DNA of 64,000 nt from an uncultured Victivallales bacterium. GTDB taxonomy: Bacteria; Verrucomicrobiota; Lentisphaeria; Oligosphaerales; JAFGRS01. Made by a program: the position numbers and the translations under genes. Position 1 is the stretch's first letter. Each line of letters opens with the position of its first letter. The notes under the pieces were generated by a model, which was not told the DNA's origin, made no database searches, and worked only from the letters and a program-made list of their open reading frames with translations. Below, piece by piece: positions 35,062 to 45,051 of the stretch. The DNA is taken from contig CAILUI010000452.1 in NCBI GenBank assembly GCA_903837355.1, positions 62,001 through 126,000 of the forward strand. The letters run 5' to 3'.

Positions 35062-37830
35062 TCAGCGGCTGGAGCCGTCAAGAAACTGCGCCAGCGCCGG
35101 GCTGCCGGGGTGCAGGCGCGGGACGCGGGTAACGCCGGCGAGGCGGACGATGACGGCCCCCCAGCCCTCCAGGTCCAACTCCAGCTTGGCGGCGGTCAGC
35201 GGTCGGATCTCGCCGGTGGCGGGATCGAGGACCTCGCCCGTCCGTGCCGGCGTGCCGAAGGTCACGCCGCCCCGCCAGGGGTCGGGGCTGTCGTTGATAA
35301 GGAAGAAGACGTCCTTGCCGGCGTTGGCCCGCCGGGCGATGCGGAGCGGGGCGACGGGGCCGTCCACCTGCAGATCAGGTCCCAGGAGCAGATCCAGGAC
35401 AGCGGGTAGTTCGGCCACGCGGCTGGGCGGCAGGTAGACGCCGCTGCCGCCTTTCCGGCTGATCACCCACGCGGGTGACTCGGTGGCGCGGGCCGCTCCG
35501 GAGCCGAAGATCAGGCGTCCGCAGCGCTCGGCTACGGGTGAGGGGAAGTCCTGCTCCGAGTTGCGCGGCAGGGCACCGGCGGCAATCACGGCACCGCCGG
35601 CTTCCCAGAAACGCACCAGGTTCTCCCAGGCGGCGGCGGGCAGTGTATCGGTGTCCGGGAGGACGATCACGGACCAGGCCAGATTACGCCGTCGCAACTC
35701 GCCGTCCGCCGCCGTGGCCTCGCTGAGCGTACGCGAGTCGAGGTAGGAGAACTCACGGCGGGAGCTGTAGAGCAGTTCGTCCACCTGGCGGATGGTGCGG
35801 GCCAGGCGCTCCGACTGCGGTCCGGCCCCGTTCGTGCTCAGGGGCGAGGGCTTGAACCGCGTCCAGGCGGTCTCGATGGGGTAGAGCACCGCGAGGTTGG
35901 CATTGCGGATACCACCGGTGAGTGCCAGGCTGCAGCGGCCGGTCCACTCGTTGAGCTGGACCAGGTCGGCATCCTGCAGGTCGCGGAAGGGGCTGTAGGT
36001 ATTGAAGCGGTTGACCCCACCCAGCAGTTGGCGGTTCAGCGTGCCGCGGAACTGGGCCAGGGTCACCGGCCGGGGCGGCTTGGCCCACATCTCTACGAAG
36101 TCGCTGCTCTCGCTCATCACCCGTTCGCCGCCCTCGAGCTCGGCGGCACTGCTGGCCAGGCGCGCCGTGAACCAGGGCGAGTGGGCTGGGTCGCAGGAGA
36201 GCACGTCGATCCCGGGCACGTCCAGCTCGCGCAGACAGGCGAAGAAGTCGCCGTAGAGTGACACGTGGAAGCGGATATCCTCTTCGAGGAGTAGGTGTCC
36301 GCCGGATGGGACGTGGTGCTCCCGACACCAGCTCCGGATACGCGCAAAGTAGTTCTCCCGGAAGGCCTCCGCGACGGTCTTCCAGAAGGCGTAGCGGGTG
36401 CGCTCCGCACCGGGGCCGTCGGCGAACAGCAGCGGCAACTCCGGCGCCAGCTCGCGGCCGCAGCGCGCGGCGAACTCCGTGGCCAGCCGCGGGTGCCAGG
36501 CGATAGGGCTCCACGGCATCGCCCTCGCGTAGTAGCTGGCCAGCAGTGATGGCTCGTCGGTGAAGGTGGACGCAAACCAGGCCCCCAGGTCCGGCCCGAG
36601 TTCCCGGGCGTAAGCGTCGTGCGTGACCGCGAGGAAGGCTGACACGGTCGCTGGGTCCAGCAGGTTGACGTAGGGCGCGTGTTCAGGGACGCCACTGAAG
36701 TCGACCTGCGACCCGTCGAACAGCCGGTCCTCACTCACCGCGAGCAACTGCCAGCGCCCCGGCGGCACCGTCCAGGCGATGCCCTCTGCCGTGGGCGCCG
36801 GCAGCTCATGGGACTCGCTCAGAGCCAGGCCCTGGTCGGTTTCGCGAAAGGCGCGGGCAAAGAGCAGCTTCCCGGGGGGCACCGGTAGCACGCAGATCGC
36901 GGCGTCCGCGTTGCCAATGGGCGTGGCCAGGACCTCGAGTTCAACGACGCGCACGATGCCGGGTTGCTGTGCCGGCCCCTTCCTGCCGAGCACGCGCAAG
37001 CGGTCGGTGGTGACGACTGCGTTCGCGGTGTGGGTTCGGGACACGGCGCTGTTGCCGTCGACAACGGCGTCGGCGAAGACCTGCCAGGCGCTGCCATCCC
37101 AGACCTCGATGGCGTAGTCCTGGATGGCGTACCCTTCCATGGTAAAGAGCTTGACCGCCTCAATCCGCCAGGGCTTGGCCCACTGCAGCAGCAGCCATTG
37201 CGGGTCGGTTGCGGTAGGTCTGCAGGCAGGATCGTTCGACCAATGACGCCAGTCGTGGGTGTCCCGGTTACCGTCAACGGCGTGCTGCGGCGCGTAGACG
37301 CCGCCGCTGCCGTCCGTGCTGCTGGCACTCACCTGCGCCTGCGGCGCGATGTTGCGCCGCCCGTCGGCGCCGACCTCGACCCGTGTGGTGGTTGCCAGCA
37401 AGGCCCGGGCTTCGCGTTCGGGATGGCCCTCGAGAATCAGGCCGCCCGCTCGCCCGGAGGGATAGCCCGCCTCGTCGTAGAGCCACAGATCGAGGCCGGC
37501 CTCATGCGTCAGCGCGGTCCCGGCCCGGAAGGCTGACCACTGCTCCGGGTTGGTGACGTAGCCGCTGCCGAAGCCGACGTTGGTGACGACCCCGCCGAAC
37601 CCCTGCCGTTGCAGCGTCGCCACGTAGACCGCCCGCGCCGCAGCGTCACCCGACCAGCCATGGTTGATCTTCAGCATCCGGCAGGCGGGCGGTGGGGCCC
37701 GGAAAGCGCGGGCAAACTCGGCAGCAGTCTCGGCAGGTGTGGTCATTTCAGGTCCTTTGGCAGTCTGCCTGACCCCCAGGCAGCCGGCCGCCGCCAGCAG
37801 CGTGAGGGTGATCAGGGGCTTGTGGTTCAT
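35062..37830 (-). CDS. Glycosyl hydrolase, alpha-L-rhamnosidase-like (GH106 type) with F5/8C domain
   Basis: ATG 37830 opens a 922-residue exported protein; TLLAAAGC is a possible lipobox, so it may be anchored. The start of the mature part (PPPACRMLKINHGWSGDAA, FGGVVTNVGFGSGYVTNPEQW, LDLWLYDEAGYPSG) matches the barrel of GH106-like glycosyl hydrolases. A discoidin-like F5/8C carbohydrate-binding insert sits at about 155-310. The barrel resumes with FASTFTDEPSLLASYYARAMPWS and HLLLEEDIRFHVSLYGDF, which hold candidate catalytic glutamates. A trimer-like domain and beta sandwich end it. Release of rhamnose or a similar sugar is inferred. It sits 58 bases after beta-helix paralog A and probably shares its transcript. 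Confidence 0.8.
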   Translation of the reverse strand: MNHKPLITLTLLAAAGCLGVRQTAKGPEMTTPAETAAEFARAFRAPPPACRMLKINHGWSGDAAARAVYVATLQRQGFGGVVTNVGFGSGYVTNPEQWSAFRAGTALTHEAGLDLWLYDEAGYPSGRAGGLILEGHPEREARALLATTTRVEVGADGRRNIAPQAQVSASSTDGSGGVYAPQHAVDGNRDTHDWRHWSNDPACRPTATDPQWLLLQWAKPWRIEAVKLFTMEGYAIQDYAIEVWDGSAWQVFADAVVDGNSAVSRTHTANAVVTTDRLRVLGRKGPAQQPGIVRVVELEVLATPIGNADAAICVLPVPPGKLLFARAFRETDQGLALSESHELPAPTAEGIAWTVPPGRWQLLAVSEDRLFDGSQVDFSGVPEHAPYVNLLDPATVSAFLAVTHDAYARELGPDLGAWFASTFTDEPSLLASYYARAMPWSPIAWHPRLATEFAARCGRELAPELPLLFADGPGAERTRYAFWKTVAEAFRENYFARIRSWCREHHVPSGGHLLLEEDIRFHVSLYGDFFACLRELDVPGIDVLSCDPAHSPWFTARLASSAAELEGGERVMSESSDFVEMWAKPPRPVTLAQFRGTLNRQLLGGVNRFNTYSPFRDLQDADLVQLNEWTGRCSLALTGGIRNANLAVLYPIETAWTRFKPSPLSTNGAGPQSERLARTIRQVDELLYSSRREFSYLDSRTLSEATAADGELRRRNLAWSVIVLPDTDTLPAAAWENLVRFWEAGGAVIAAGALPRNSEQDFPSPVAERCGRLIFGSGAARATESPAWVISRKGGSGVYLPPSRVAELPAVLDLLLGPDLQVDGPVAPLRIARRANAGKDVFFLINDSPDPWRGGVTFGTPARTGEVLDPATGEIRPLTAAKLELDLEGWGAVIVRLAGVTRVPRLHPGSPALAQFLDGSSR

Positions 37831-37888
37831 CTCTTGGTCCACGTTGGGGAGCGGGCGCCTGGCCTCAGAAAGCGGTTTCGGGCCGCAT

Positions 37889-40834
37889 TCACGGTGGCGC
37901 GGTGCCCGCGGCAAACTCCGCCTGCACTTCGGCTGGAGCGAGGGCTCGCGCCCAGACCTTGACCTCGTCCATCAGCCCCAGGTAGAATGAGGGCGGATCC
38001 TGCTGGTTCGGGAGACCGCCCCAGGCCTCGCGGCCGAGCACCAGGGGCTCGAGGTTCCCGGCGTGCGTTCCGGCATTCTCCTTCTCCCCGACCACCTGGC
38101 CGTTGCAGTAAAGGGTGACGCCTTTGCCCTCGGTCACCACTGCTGCCACGTGGTTCCACACGCCCTCCTGCACCGCCGCTGCGGAGCGGAAGTTGAAGCT
38201 CCACGTGCCGTCCTGGTCGGTACCCTCGAACTCCAGGCCGCCGTCCCAAAGCGAGAGGATGAAGGGCGCCGCCGTGGCCGCGAAACGTTTGCCGACGAGG
38301 CCGTGGCGCCCCTTGACGGTCTCCGGCTTGATCCAGAGGCTGAGCGTGACGCTCTGCAGGTTGAACATGACCGGGTCACCGACGCGCAGGCACGCTTCGC
38401 CGGCGAACTTGGCGGCGTGGCCCCTCAACCCGTCTACAGCCAAGCAGACGCCTGACCCCGCAGCGTCGAAGCCGTTGCCCGTGCCGTCCTTGACCTTGCT
38501 GATGAGGCCGGCGGGGTCCGCCAGGACCTGCTCGAAGTCCCACGCCGCCAAGGGCGTCGGGCGCCCGAGGAACTGGCGCTGCCGTTCCGCCTCGGCCTGC
38601 AGGGCCTCGGCCTCGTTCCAGACCTCCTGCCGCACCTTGCGGAACTGGTTACCGGCCATCCAGACGTGGTGCGCGGTTTGGAAGACGCGTACGCCGATAT
38701 CGCAATTCTCGATCGTATTGCTTTCGACGACGACCCCTGACACCAGGGGATCGGTGCGCCCCCCGACGGACTGCCCGAGTTCACTTCCCAGGACGATGCT
38801 GGCGTTGTTGTGCAGGTGGTTACGACGAATGACGGTACCCAGCGTGATCGGCAGCTTCCAGTCGCCGCCCACCAGCCCGTAGACCCCGATATGCGCGTCG
38901 CCGGTCAGCCGCCAGTTGTCGTGGTCGGCGCGGTAGAGGTTACCTTCGAGGATCTCGTTGTCGAGCCACTGCACGAACCAGCTCGGCTGCACGCCGTTGT
39001 AGAACATGCCGAAATTGTGGAAGCCGGCCGTGCGCGCGGAGCGGTTACCCGCGGCCAGGTGCTCCAGGGCGGCGCCGTAGAACTGCACGGCCATGCCGGT
39101 GTCGCTGAAGTCGTTGTCGACGACCAGCCACTGCCGCAGCAGGTAGACGATGCTGACCGTGCTGCTGGCGTCAGGCAACACCTCCCAAGGCCGGTCCACC
39201 CGAACCTGAGTCGGCCCGACGAAACCGGCTACCTGCCGCCACTGCCCGACGCCCGTACCGCCGACCACGTACACGGCGGCTCCCAGCCACTGTGGGCCGG
39301 TGTCCTTGGCTGCGACCGGCAGCGTGAGCGTGGTCCCCTCCGCCGCTGCCAGCAGTCCATGGTAGACCTCGCCGGAGGCATCGGAGGTGATCGGTTCACG
39401 GTCGCCGCCATGCTCCATGGCGAAACGGTTGTGGCCGAGGTAGACGTGCGACAGACTGCCGAAGCCGAGCCCGCCCGCGGCGCCCCACGACATCAGGTCC
39501 CGCCCCTCGTAGCGGTTGTTCGCCATGATCACGCCATCGCCGCCGAACACCCCGCCGCCGCCCCAGCGGCCGGAGCCGAGGGTGTTGTTCTCGATGCGTG
39601 CGCCCCGCGGCTGGGTCAGGCTCAAGACGCACCCGGAGGAGTAGAGGTCGCAGTCGGTGACCTCCACATTGCGGCCACCCAGCACGAGCAGCCAGTAGCC
39701 GCCGCCGAAACCAACCTTGAGCCCCTCGCGGTAACGCCGGTCGACGTCTTCAGGCGTGAGGTGCCCGCGGTAGATATTGGCGCGTACCCGAACCCGACGC
39801 AGGAACACGTCACCCGCATCGTCTGCCTTCGTATCGGCACTCAGGAACGTGGCGTAGTTACTGCAGTAGAACGTCAGGTCCTCGAGCCCGAACGAGTTGC
39901 TGCCGAGCAACAGGGACTGCGGCGGATCGTCCCGATCGGGCCAGAAGAGGCAGGACAGCTCCTGTTTCTCCCCGCGTAGCACGGTGCAGCGCGGAATCGC
40001 CAGGGCCGCGGTCACTTGGTAACGACCGCGCGGGAAGAAGACGACACCACCACCGTTGTCCTGGGCCTTGGTGAGCGCGGCCTGGACGGCGGCCGTGCTG
40101 TCGCCGAGGCCGCTGGCGTCGGCGCCGAAGTCGTTAACGTTGATCACCGTCTGCGGCCAGGCGGGGGGAACCTCAACGAGGATGGTTACGGCGTCGGACC
40201 AGCCGGCTTGGCCGCCGTTGCCATTGTGGAGGAAGGCCCGGTACGCCCCGACCGGCAGGTCCTTGGGCAGCGCGACCTGGACAGCGTAGGCGTCGGCCGC
40301 GGCGGGGGCGAGGTCCACATTTCTGGGACCCTGCAGGAGCACCCTGGTCCGCGGCCGCTGGTCGCGGACCAGGTTCTTCCCGAAGAGCCGTATCCAGCCC
40401 CCCGGCTGCGCCGTGACCCCCACGTCGCCCTGCGCCCACCAGAGCGCGGGACGATTCAGTAGGCCGACCACGGCGCCCGTCGGGCCGGTGATGCGATAGG
40501 CAAAGAGCCCCGGCTTGAGGTCTGCCGGTACGGCGAACTTGATCGAGGTGTCACTCGGCTGAATGGCCGCCACCGGGAGCCCGCCGCGCGGCCACACCAG
40601 GGGCGCAGTGCCGGGGGTTTCGGCGTTCGCATCTGCCAGCCGCGCCATCGCGATGGCGGGCTGGTCACCAAACCCCGCCCCGAAAGCCATCACGGTCTCG
40701 CCAGGGCGTACTGGGTCGCTGGCCCAGAACACGCTGGGTGCGGCGGTCTCGCCGGCCGTCAGCAGGGCTCTCGCGCCTGACAGCATGCAGAGCAGGAACA
40801 ACGCCCAGGCTCCAGCGCCCGCCTGAGTTTTCAC
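37889..40834 (-). CDS. Secreted pectate-lyase-like beta-helix protein with LamG domain (paralog A)
   Basis: GTG 40834 follows GGAAGGGG and gives a signal peptide (GAWALFLLCMLSGARALL). The 981-residue domain order equals paralog B: IPT-like start (VFWASDPVRPGETVMAFGAG), second sandwich, and Pectate_lyase_3 motif (INVNDFGADASGLGD, VVFFPRGRYQVTAALAIP). Beta-helix turns follow with GGRNVEVTDCDLYSSGC, as does the LamG end (LSLWIKPETVKGRHGLVGK). By eye most positions are identical to paralog B, including the unusual phrase NYNGVQPSWFVQWLDNEI (NGVQPSWFVQWLDNEI here). It would act on an external acidic polysaccharide. It heads the likely transcript that continues into the GH106-like gene. Confidence 0.87.
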   Translation of the reverse strand: MKTQAGAGAWALFLLCMLSGARALLTAGETAAPSVFWASDPVRPGETVMAFGAGFGDQPAIAMARLADANAETPGTAPLVWPRGGLPVAAIQPSDTSIKFAVPADLKPGLFAYRITGPTGAVVGLLNRPALWWAQGDVGVTAQPGGWIRLFGKNLVRDQRPRTRVLLQGPRNVDLAPAAADAYAVQVALPKDLPVGAYRAFLHNGNGGQAGWSDAVTILVEVPPAWPQTVINVNDFGADASGLGDSTAAVQAALTKAQDNGGGVVFFPRGRYQVTAALAIPRCTVLRGEKQELSCLFWPDRDDPPQSLLLGSNSFGLEDLTFYCSNYATFLSADTKADDAGDVFLRRVRVRANIYRGHLTPEDVDRRYREGLKVGFGGGYWLLVLGGRNVEVTDCDLYSSGCVLSLTQPRGARIENNTLGSGRWGGGGVFGGDGVIMANNRYEGRDLMSWGAAGGLGFGSLSHVYLGHNRFAMEHGGDREPITSDASGEVYHGLLAAAEGTTLTLPVAAKDTGPQWLGAAVYVVGGTGVGQWRQVAGFVGPTQVRVDRPWEVLPDASSTVSIVYLLRQWLVVDNDFSDTGMAVQFYGAALEHLAAGNRSARTAGFHNFGMFYNGVQPSWFVQWLDNEILEGNLYRADHDNWRLTGDAHIGVYGLVGGDWKLPITLGTVIRRNHLHNNASIVLGSELGQSVGGRTDPLVSGVVVESNTIENCDIGVRVFQTAHHVWMAGNQFRKVRQEVWNEAEALQAEAERQRQFLGRPTPLAAWDFEQVLADPAGLISKVKDGTGNGFDAAGSGVCLAVDGLRGHAAKFAGEACLRVGDPVMFNLQSVTLSLWIKPETVKGRHGLVGKRFAATAAPFILSLWDGGLEFEGTDQDGTWSFNFRSAAAVQEGVWNHVAAVVTEGKGVTLYCNGQVVGEKENAGTHAGNLEPLVLGREAWGGLPNQQDPPSFYLGLMDEVKVWARALAPAEVQAEFAAGTAPP

Positions 40835-41060
40835 CTGGCACCCCTTCCGTTTCGACTGCTGGCAGCACGGGGACTGCTGCCCAGTCCGGAGGCACGCTTG
40901 CCCGCACTCAGTCGGCCGAACGGCAGCGCCGAAGGGACACAAAAGAAACAGCCGCCTGGGCGCCTTGCTGAAGAGCGCACGGCCCCATGCTCAGTGAGGC
41001 CATGTCCCGACAGCCGCTGCGATGCCCAGGCGGCCCAGCACAACCGCGGTTGGGGACGCT

Positions 41061-41729
41061 CTACAGCGTCGGGTTCCAGTGCCCGGGGTTGCTCAGGGTG
41101 TCGGTGGGCGTGAAGTTGCCGCCCTGGCCGGTCTTGAACCACTGCACGTGCCCGTCGACGAAGGCGATATTTGAGCCTCTGCCGTGGAGCGGGTTCATCC
41201 AGTGGGGGTAGATCGCATCGTTGCCCTGACCGCCGCAGCAGCCCTCGTTGCTGGCCATCCAGGCGCCGCACCAGCGCGAGGTGACGTTGGTCCGGTGGTC
41301 GGCGAAGAGGACCGTCGTTGAGGGCTTGGCGATCATCGAACCCTTGGCCCCGTCCAGCGACCGGTTCCAGCCGTAGGAGAAGGTGATGTCATCGTCGCAA
41401 CTTGGGCACTCCCAGACCCGTTTGTCGGCGACGTAGGGCTTGAGGGGCTGATAGTTCCCGTCGTCGCGGAACTCGTGTCCAATGAAACACCCGGACAGGG
41501 CGCCGTTGGGGCAGGGCACCGGCACGCCGGTGAAGAAGCGCTGGTTGTAGTCCCCGGCGTACATCACGGAGCCCAGGGCAATCTGCTTGAGCTGATTCGT
41601 GCAACTGATGGTCTGAGCCTTGTCACGAGCCTTAGCCAGGGCCGGCAGCAGCATAGCCGCCAGAATGGCGATGATGGCGATCACGACCAGGAGTTCGATG
41701 AGAGTGAAGGCGTTCTGCTTTCTGATCAT
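41061..41729 (-). CDS. Pseudopilin-like protein with prepilin N-terminal methylation signal
   Basis: ATG 41729 follows AGGAG. The 222-residue protein starts MIRKQNA, then [20 protein letters not shown], a type IV prepilin signal in which alanine rather than glycine precedes the cleavage site. The globular part has paired cysteines and ends in the DUF1559-like [15 protein letters not shown] motif. Such proteins occur in very many copies in Lentisphaerota and Planctomycetes genomes and are thought to form type II secretion-like filaments or surface structures. Its place at the head of the polysaccharide locus suggests co-use with the secreted enzymes. No secretion machinery genes are in view. 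Confidence 0.92.
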   Translation of the reverse strand: MIRKQNAFTLIELLVVIAIIAILAAMLLPALAKARDKAQTISCTNQLKQIALGSVMYAGDYNQRFFTGVPVPCPNGALSGCFIGHEFRDDGNYQPLKPYVADKRVWECPSCDDDITFSYGWNRSLDGAKGSMIAKPSTTVLFADHRTNVTSRWCGAWMASNEGCCGGQGNDAIYPHWMNPLHGRGSNIAFVDGHVQWFKTGQGGNFTPTDTLSNPGHWNPTL

Positions 41730-42087
41730 GTGAAGCGGCTCCTATCCCCGTGAGTGTGTGACGATGGATTTCCGGACGGCACGCTGCAGGTTGGCCCCTG
41801 GCGACCTCCACTCACCAGAGCCGTAGGCTTTTCTTGGGAGCGGGACTGATGACAACGACCCAATAACTTCCGCGTACCTTACGCCACGGCACGGGCTTTC
41901 CGCAAGTACCCCGAGAACAAAATAACGGTAAGCGCCCCCGTCGGCAGGCGTGGGCACTGCGCGGGGCGGGTGCCGGCGGCTTGCCGTCCCCCCCAGCAGG
42001 AACCCTGGCGCACGCTCGGTCGGGACCGCTACGGCGGCCCGGTGGTGTATGTTCTGCCAGTACCCGCTCTCCGACCAGGAGTTGACC
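41730..42087. other. Divergent intergenic region between pseudopilin and activase genes
   Basis: These 358 bases hold no supported gene. The minus-strand frame here is arginine/proline-rich shadow. Regulatory sites for both divergent genes are expected, but I see no clear -35/-10 pair. ATG 42049 lies in frame with the activase but lacks a ribosome site. Confidence 0.4.
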
Positions 42088-42840
42088 GTGACCGGGACCG
42101 TCTTCGACATTCGGGAGTTCGCGCTGTTCGACGGGCCTGGCCTGCGCACGACGGTGTTTCTCAAGGGCTGTCCGCTGCGCTGCGCCTGGTGCCACAACCC
42201 CGAAGGGCTGACGCCGGAACCGCAGGTGCTGCGCAGCGCCGGAGGCGAGCGCCTGGTAGGGCAGCGCTTCACGGCCACGGCCCTGGCGACGCGTCTGAAC
42301 CGCCAGGCTGAGATTCTGCGTGATGCCGGCGGCGGCGTGACCTTCTCTGGCGGCGAGCCGCTGTCACAGGCCGACTTCGTGTTGGCCGTCATCGCCGGGC
42401 TTGACCGGCAGCACGTGGTCCTCGATACATCAGGTTACGGCGACGAGTTGGCGTTCCGGCGCTTGCTCGACCGTGTCGACCTGGTCTTCTTCGACCTGAA
42501 GCTCATCGACGCGCACCTCCACGAACGCTACACCGGCAGTGCGAATGGTCCGATTTTGCGGAACCTGCAGGCGCTGTCCGAGTCGAAGCGGCCGTACGTC
42601 ATCCGTGTCCCGCTGATCCCCGGGGTGACGGATACGCCGGAGAACCTGGGGGCAATCGCGGCCACGTGTCGTTGCCTTACCGGACTGCTGCGTGTAGACT
42701 TGCTACCGTACCATCGCGCGGCGGGCGGCAAGTATGGCGCCTGTGGGTTGCGTTTTTCCCCTTCGTGGGACGAGTCGCGGCCGGTGCGGGCCGATACCGG
42801 CGTGTTTGAGCGCGCCGGCTTGGCAGTGCGGGTGGTCTGA
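42088..42840 (+). CDS. Glycyl radical enzyme activase (radical SAM, PFL-AE type)
   Basis: GTG 42088 follows GGAG at six bases; ATG 42049 is an alternative. The 250-residue product begins TVFDIREFALFDGPGLRTTVF. The radical SAM cluster motif follows as Cys28, Cys32 and Cys35 (GCPLRCAWCHNPE). VTFSGGEPL carries the SAM-binding GGE, and then come VVLDTSGYGD, FDLKLIDAHLHERYTG and VIRVPLIPGVTD. There is no ferredoxin-like two-cluster insert, so it is of the compact PFL-activase kind. It would install the glycyl radical on the enzyme 52 bases downstream. Such enzymes need anoxic conditions. Its partner, and not PFL itself, defines its role. Confidence 0.95.
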   Translation: MTGTVFDIREFALFDGPGLRTTVFLKGCPLRCAWCHNPEGLTPEPQVLRSAGGERLVGQRFTATALATRLNRQAEILRDAGGGVTFSGGEPLSQADFVLAVIAGLDRQHVVLDTSGYGDELAFRRLLDRVDLVFFDLKLIDAHLHERYTGSANGPILRNLQALSESKRPYVIRVPLIPGVTDTPENLGAIAATCRCLTGLLRVDLLPYHRAAGGKYGACGLRFSPSWDESRPVRADTGVFERAGLAVRVV

Positions 42841-42892
42841 ACGCGGGGCGGACGCTGCCGGAAGCAACGACGCGAAGAGGACGGCTGGAAAC

Positions 42893-44977
42893 ATGACTCC
42901 TCGTTTGCAGGCGATGCGAGAGGCGGTCCGGTTGCGGCGCCATGCGGGAGTGCGCCAGACGACGGTGCCCGACGTGGCCGGCGAGTGCGATCGCGAGGAC
43001 CTTGGTTGGATGCAGCGCGTGGCGCGGCTCTTCATCCGCCAGTGCCAGGCCGAGCGCCCCGTCATCGAGGCCGACCAGCGCATCGTCTTCACCCGTACCC
43101 TACCGGCCGTACCCGCCATCTACGCTGCGGACGCCTGGCCGCGGCAGTTCGCCGGCGGGCGCGCGCACGAGTTGGGTCCAATCAGCAACATCTGTGCGGA
43201 CTGGGGTCTGGTCCTCGGCCAGGGGCTGCAGGGCCGCCGCGCCGCGGCTCGGCGTCGCCGCGAACACTGCGCCAACGAGCCCGAAACGGCCGCGTTTCTG
43301 GACAGCGCCACGGCCTGCATCGAGGCGCTCCTGGAACTGGTAGGGCGCTATGCCGAGGCGGCGACGCAGGCCGGTCGCGCCGACCTCGCGGAGCGCTTGC
43401 GCCGGGTGCCCGCCGAACCCCCGGAGACATTCCACGATGCGCTGCAGGCGCTACGGATCCTGCACGCCAGCGTCTGGCTGTGCGGGCATTACCACGTCGG
43501 CCTGGGCCGCTTTGACCAGTACATGCTGCCCTACCTGGAACGCGATCTGACCGCGGGGAGGCTGTCGATCGGCGCGGCTGAGGACCTGCTGGCGGAGTTC
43601 TTCATTTCACTGAACCGCGATAGCGACCTCTACCCTGGGGTGCAGCAGGGCGATAACGGCCAGAGTCTGATGCTGGGCGGCGTGGACCGCGCGGGGCGCA
43701 GTGCGGTGAACGTCTTGACGCACATGGTGCTGCGCGTGGCCGGCGACGTGAACATGATCGACCCCAAGATCAACCTGCGCGTCGATCGGGACACCGATCT
43801 CGGACTGCTGGAACGGGCGGCCGAACTGACGAAGAAGGGACTGGGCTTCCCGCAGTACTCGAACGACGATGTGGTGATCCCCGGCCTGCTGGCCCACGGC
43901 TACCGTGTGGAGGACGCGCGCGACTACACCGTGGCGGCGTGCTGGGAGTACATCATCCCGGGGCGCGGCATGGACGTCGTCAACATCGGTGCCGTGTCAT
44001 TCCCAGCGGCGGTGGACCAGGCCATCCGTACCGGTCTCGATGCCGGTGACACCTTCCCAGCCATTCTGGCGCGGGTCCGGCAGTGCATCGGGCAACAGAC
44101 CCGTGAGCGGGTCGCTGAGTACCGTCACCTGATTCTGCCGCCGGCGCCCTGGTACTCCGTGCTCATGTCGGACTGTATCGAACGCGGCCAGGACCTGTCC
44201 AAGGGCGCCCAGTACAACAACTTCGGCATCCATGGTGCCGGCTCCGCGAACGCCGCCGACGCGCTGACCGCGGTCAAGCGCTTTGTCTTTGACGAGGCAC
44301 GAGTCCAACCGCGGCTTCTGACCGCGGCGCTGGCCTATGACTGGAAGGGCTTCGAGGAGGTCCGCGAGATCATGGCCTCGGGGCCGCGGGTCGGGAACAA
44401 TGAGGAGGATGCCGACACGATGTTGCGCTTCCTCTTCGACGCCTTCGCCGACGCCTGCGAGAGCATCGCCGACAACGGCAGGGGCGGGTGCGTGCGGCCG
44501 GGTAGCGGCTCTGCCATGTATTATGTCTGGCTGGCCAGGGGCCATGCCGGAATGCGCGAACCCGCCGTGGGTGCCACCGCCGACGGTCGACACCAGGGCG
44601 ACTTCTTCAGCTCGAGCCTGGCGCCGGCGCCGGGCACCCGCAGCCACGGACCGCTGAGCGTGCTGCAGAGCTTCGCCACGCTGAATTACCGCAGGATCTG
44701 CAACGGGGGCCCGATTACGCTCGAGCTGTCGGACGCTGTCTTCCGCGACCGCGAATCGATCGGCAAAGTCGCCCAGTTGGTCCGCCAGTTCGCCCGCCTG
44801 GGCTGTCAGCAGTTGCAGTTGAACACGCTGAATGCGGAGACGCTGCGCGCGGCCAAGGCGCATCCCGAACTGCACCGCAACCTGATCGTGCGCGTCTGGG
44901 GATGGAGTGGCTACTTCTGCGAACTCGGCGCGGAGTATCAGGACCACGTCATTGCGCGACACATGCACGGCATCTGA
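42893..44977 (+). CDS. Glycyl radical enzyme of unknown substrate
   Basis: ATG 42893 follows GAAGAGGACGG. The 694-residue protein is short for the family (PFL about 760, diol dehydratases and choline lyase about 790-850). The C-terminal radical loop is IVRVWGWSGYF, with Gly670 as the radical site. The active cysteine is Cys350 in AACWEYIIPG. The Cys-x-Glu arrangement (Glu352) is that of the eliminating lyases and dehydratases, whereas PFL has Cys-Cys. Other conserved stretches are GNNEEDADTMLRF and RPGSGSAMYYVW. The tryptophan inside CWE differs from the common CVE. It converges with the antiporter gene. Rhamnose-derived propanediol is a possible substrate given the neighbours, but unproven. 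Confidence 0.9.
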   Translation: MTPRLQAMREAVRLRRHAGVRQTTVPDVAGECDREDLGWMQRVARLFIRQCQAERPVIEADQRIVFTRTLPAVPAIYAADAWPRQFAGGRAHELGPISNICADWGLVLGQGLQGRRAAARRRREHCANEPETAAFLDSATACIEALLELVGRYAEAATQAGRADLAERLRRVPAEPPETFHDALQALRILHASVWLCGHYHVGLGRFDQYMLPYLERDLTAGRLSIGAAEDLLAEFFISLNRDSDLYPGVQQGDNGQSLMLGGVDRAGRSAVNVLTHMVLRVAGDVNMIDPKINLRVDRDTDLGLLERAAELTKKGLGFPQYSNDDVVIPGLLAHGYRVEDARDYTVAACWEYIIPGRGMDVVNIGAVSFPAAVDQAIRTGLDAGDTFPAILARVRQCIGQQTRERVAEYRHLILPPAPWYSVLMSDCIERGQDLSKGAQYNNFGIHGAGSANAADALTAVKRFVFDEARVQPRLLTAALAYDWKGFEEVREIMASGPRVGNNEEDADTMLRFLFDAFADACESIADNGRGGCVRPGSGSAMYYVWLARGHAGMREPAVGATADGRHQGDFFSSSLAPAPGTRSHGPLSVLQSFATLNYRRICNGGPITLELSDAVFRDRESIGKVAQLVRQFARLGCQQLQLNTLNAETLRAAKAHPELHRNLIVRVWGWSGYFCELGAEYQDHVIARHMHGI

Positions 44978-45051
44978 GGGCTGCGGCACGGCGCCCGGGT
45001 GGTAGGTTGGATGGTTGCTGATCCTGGCGGTGGACGGCCCCAGACGCAGGC

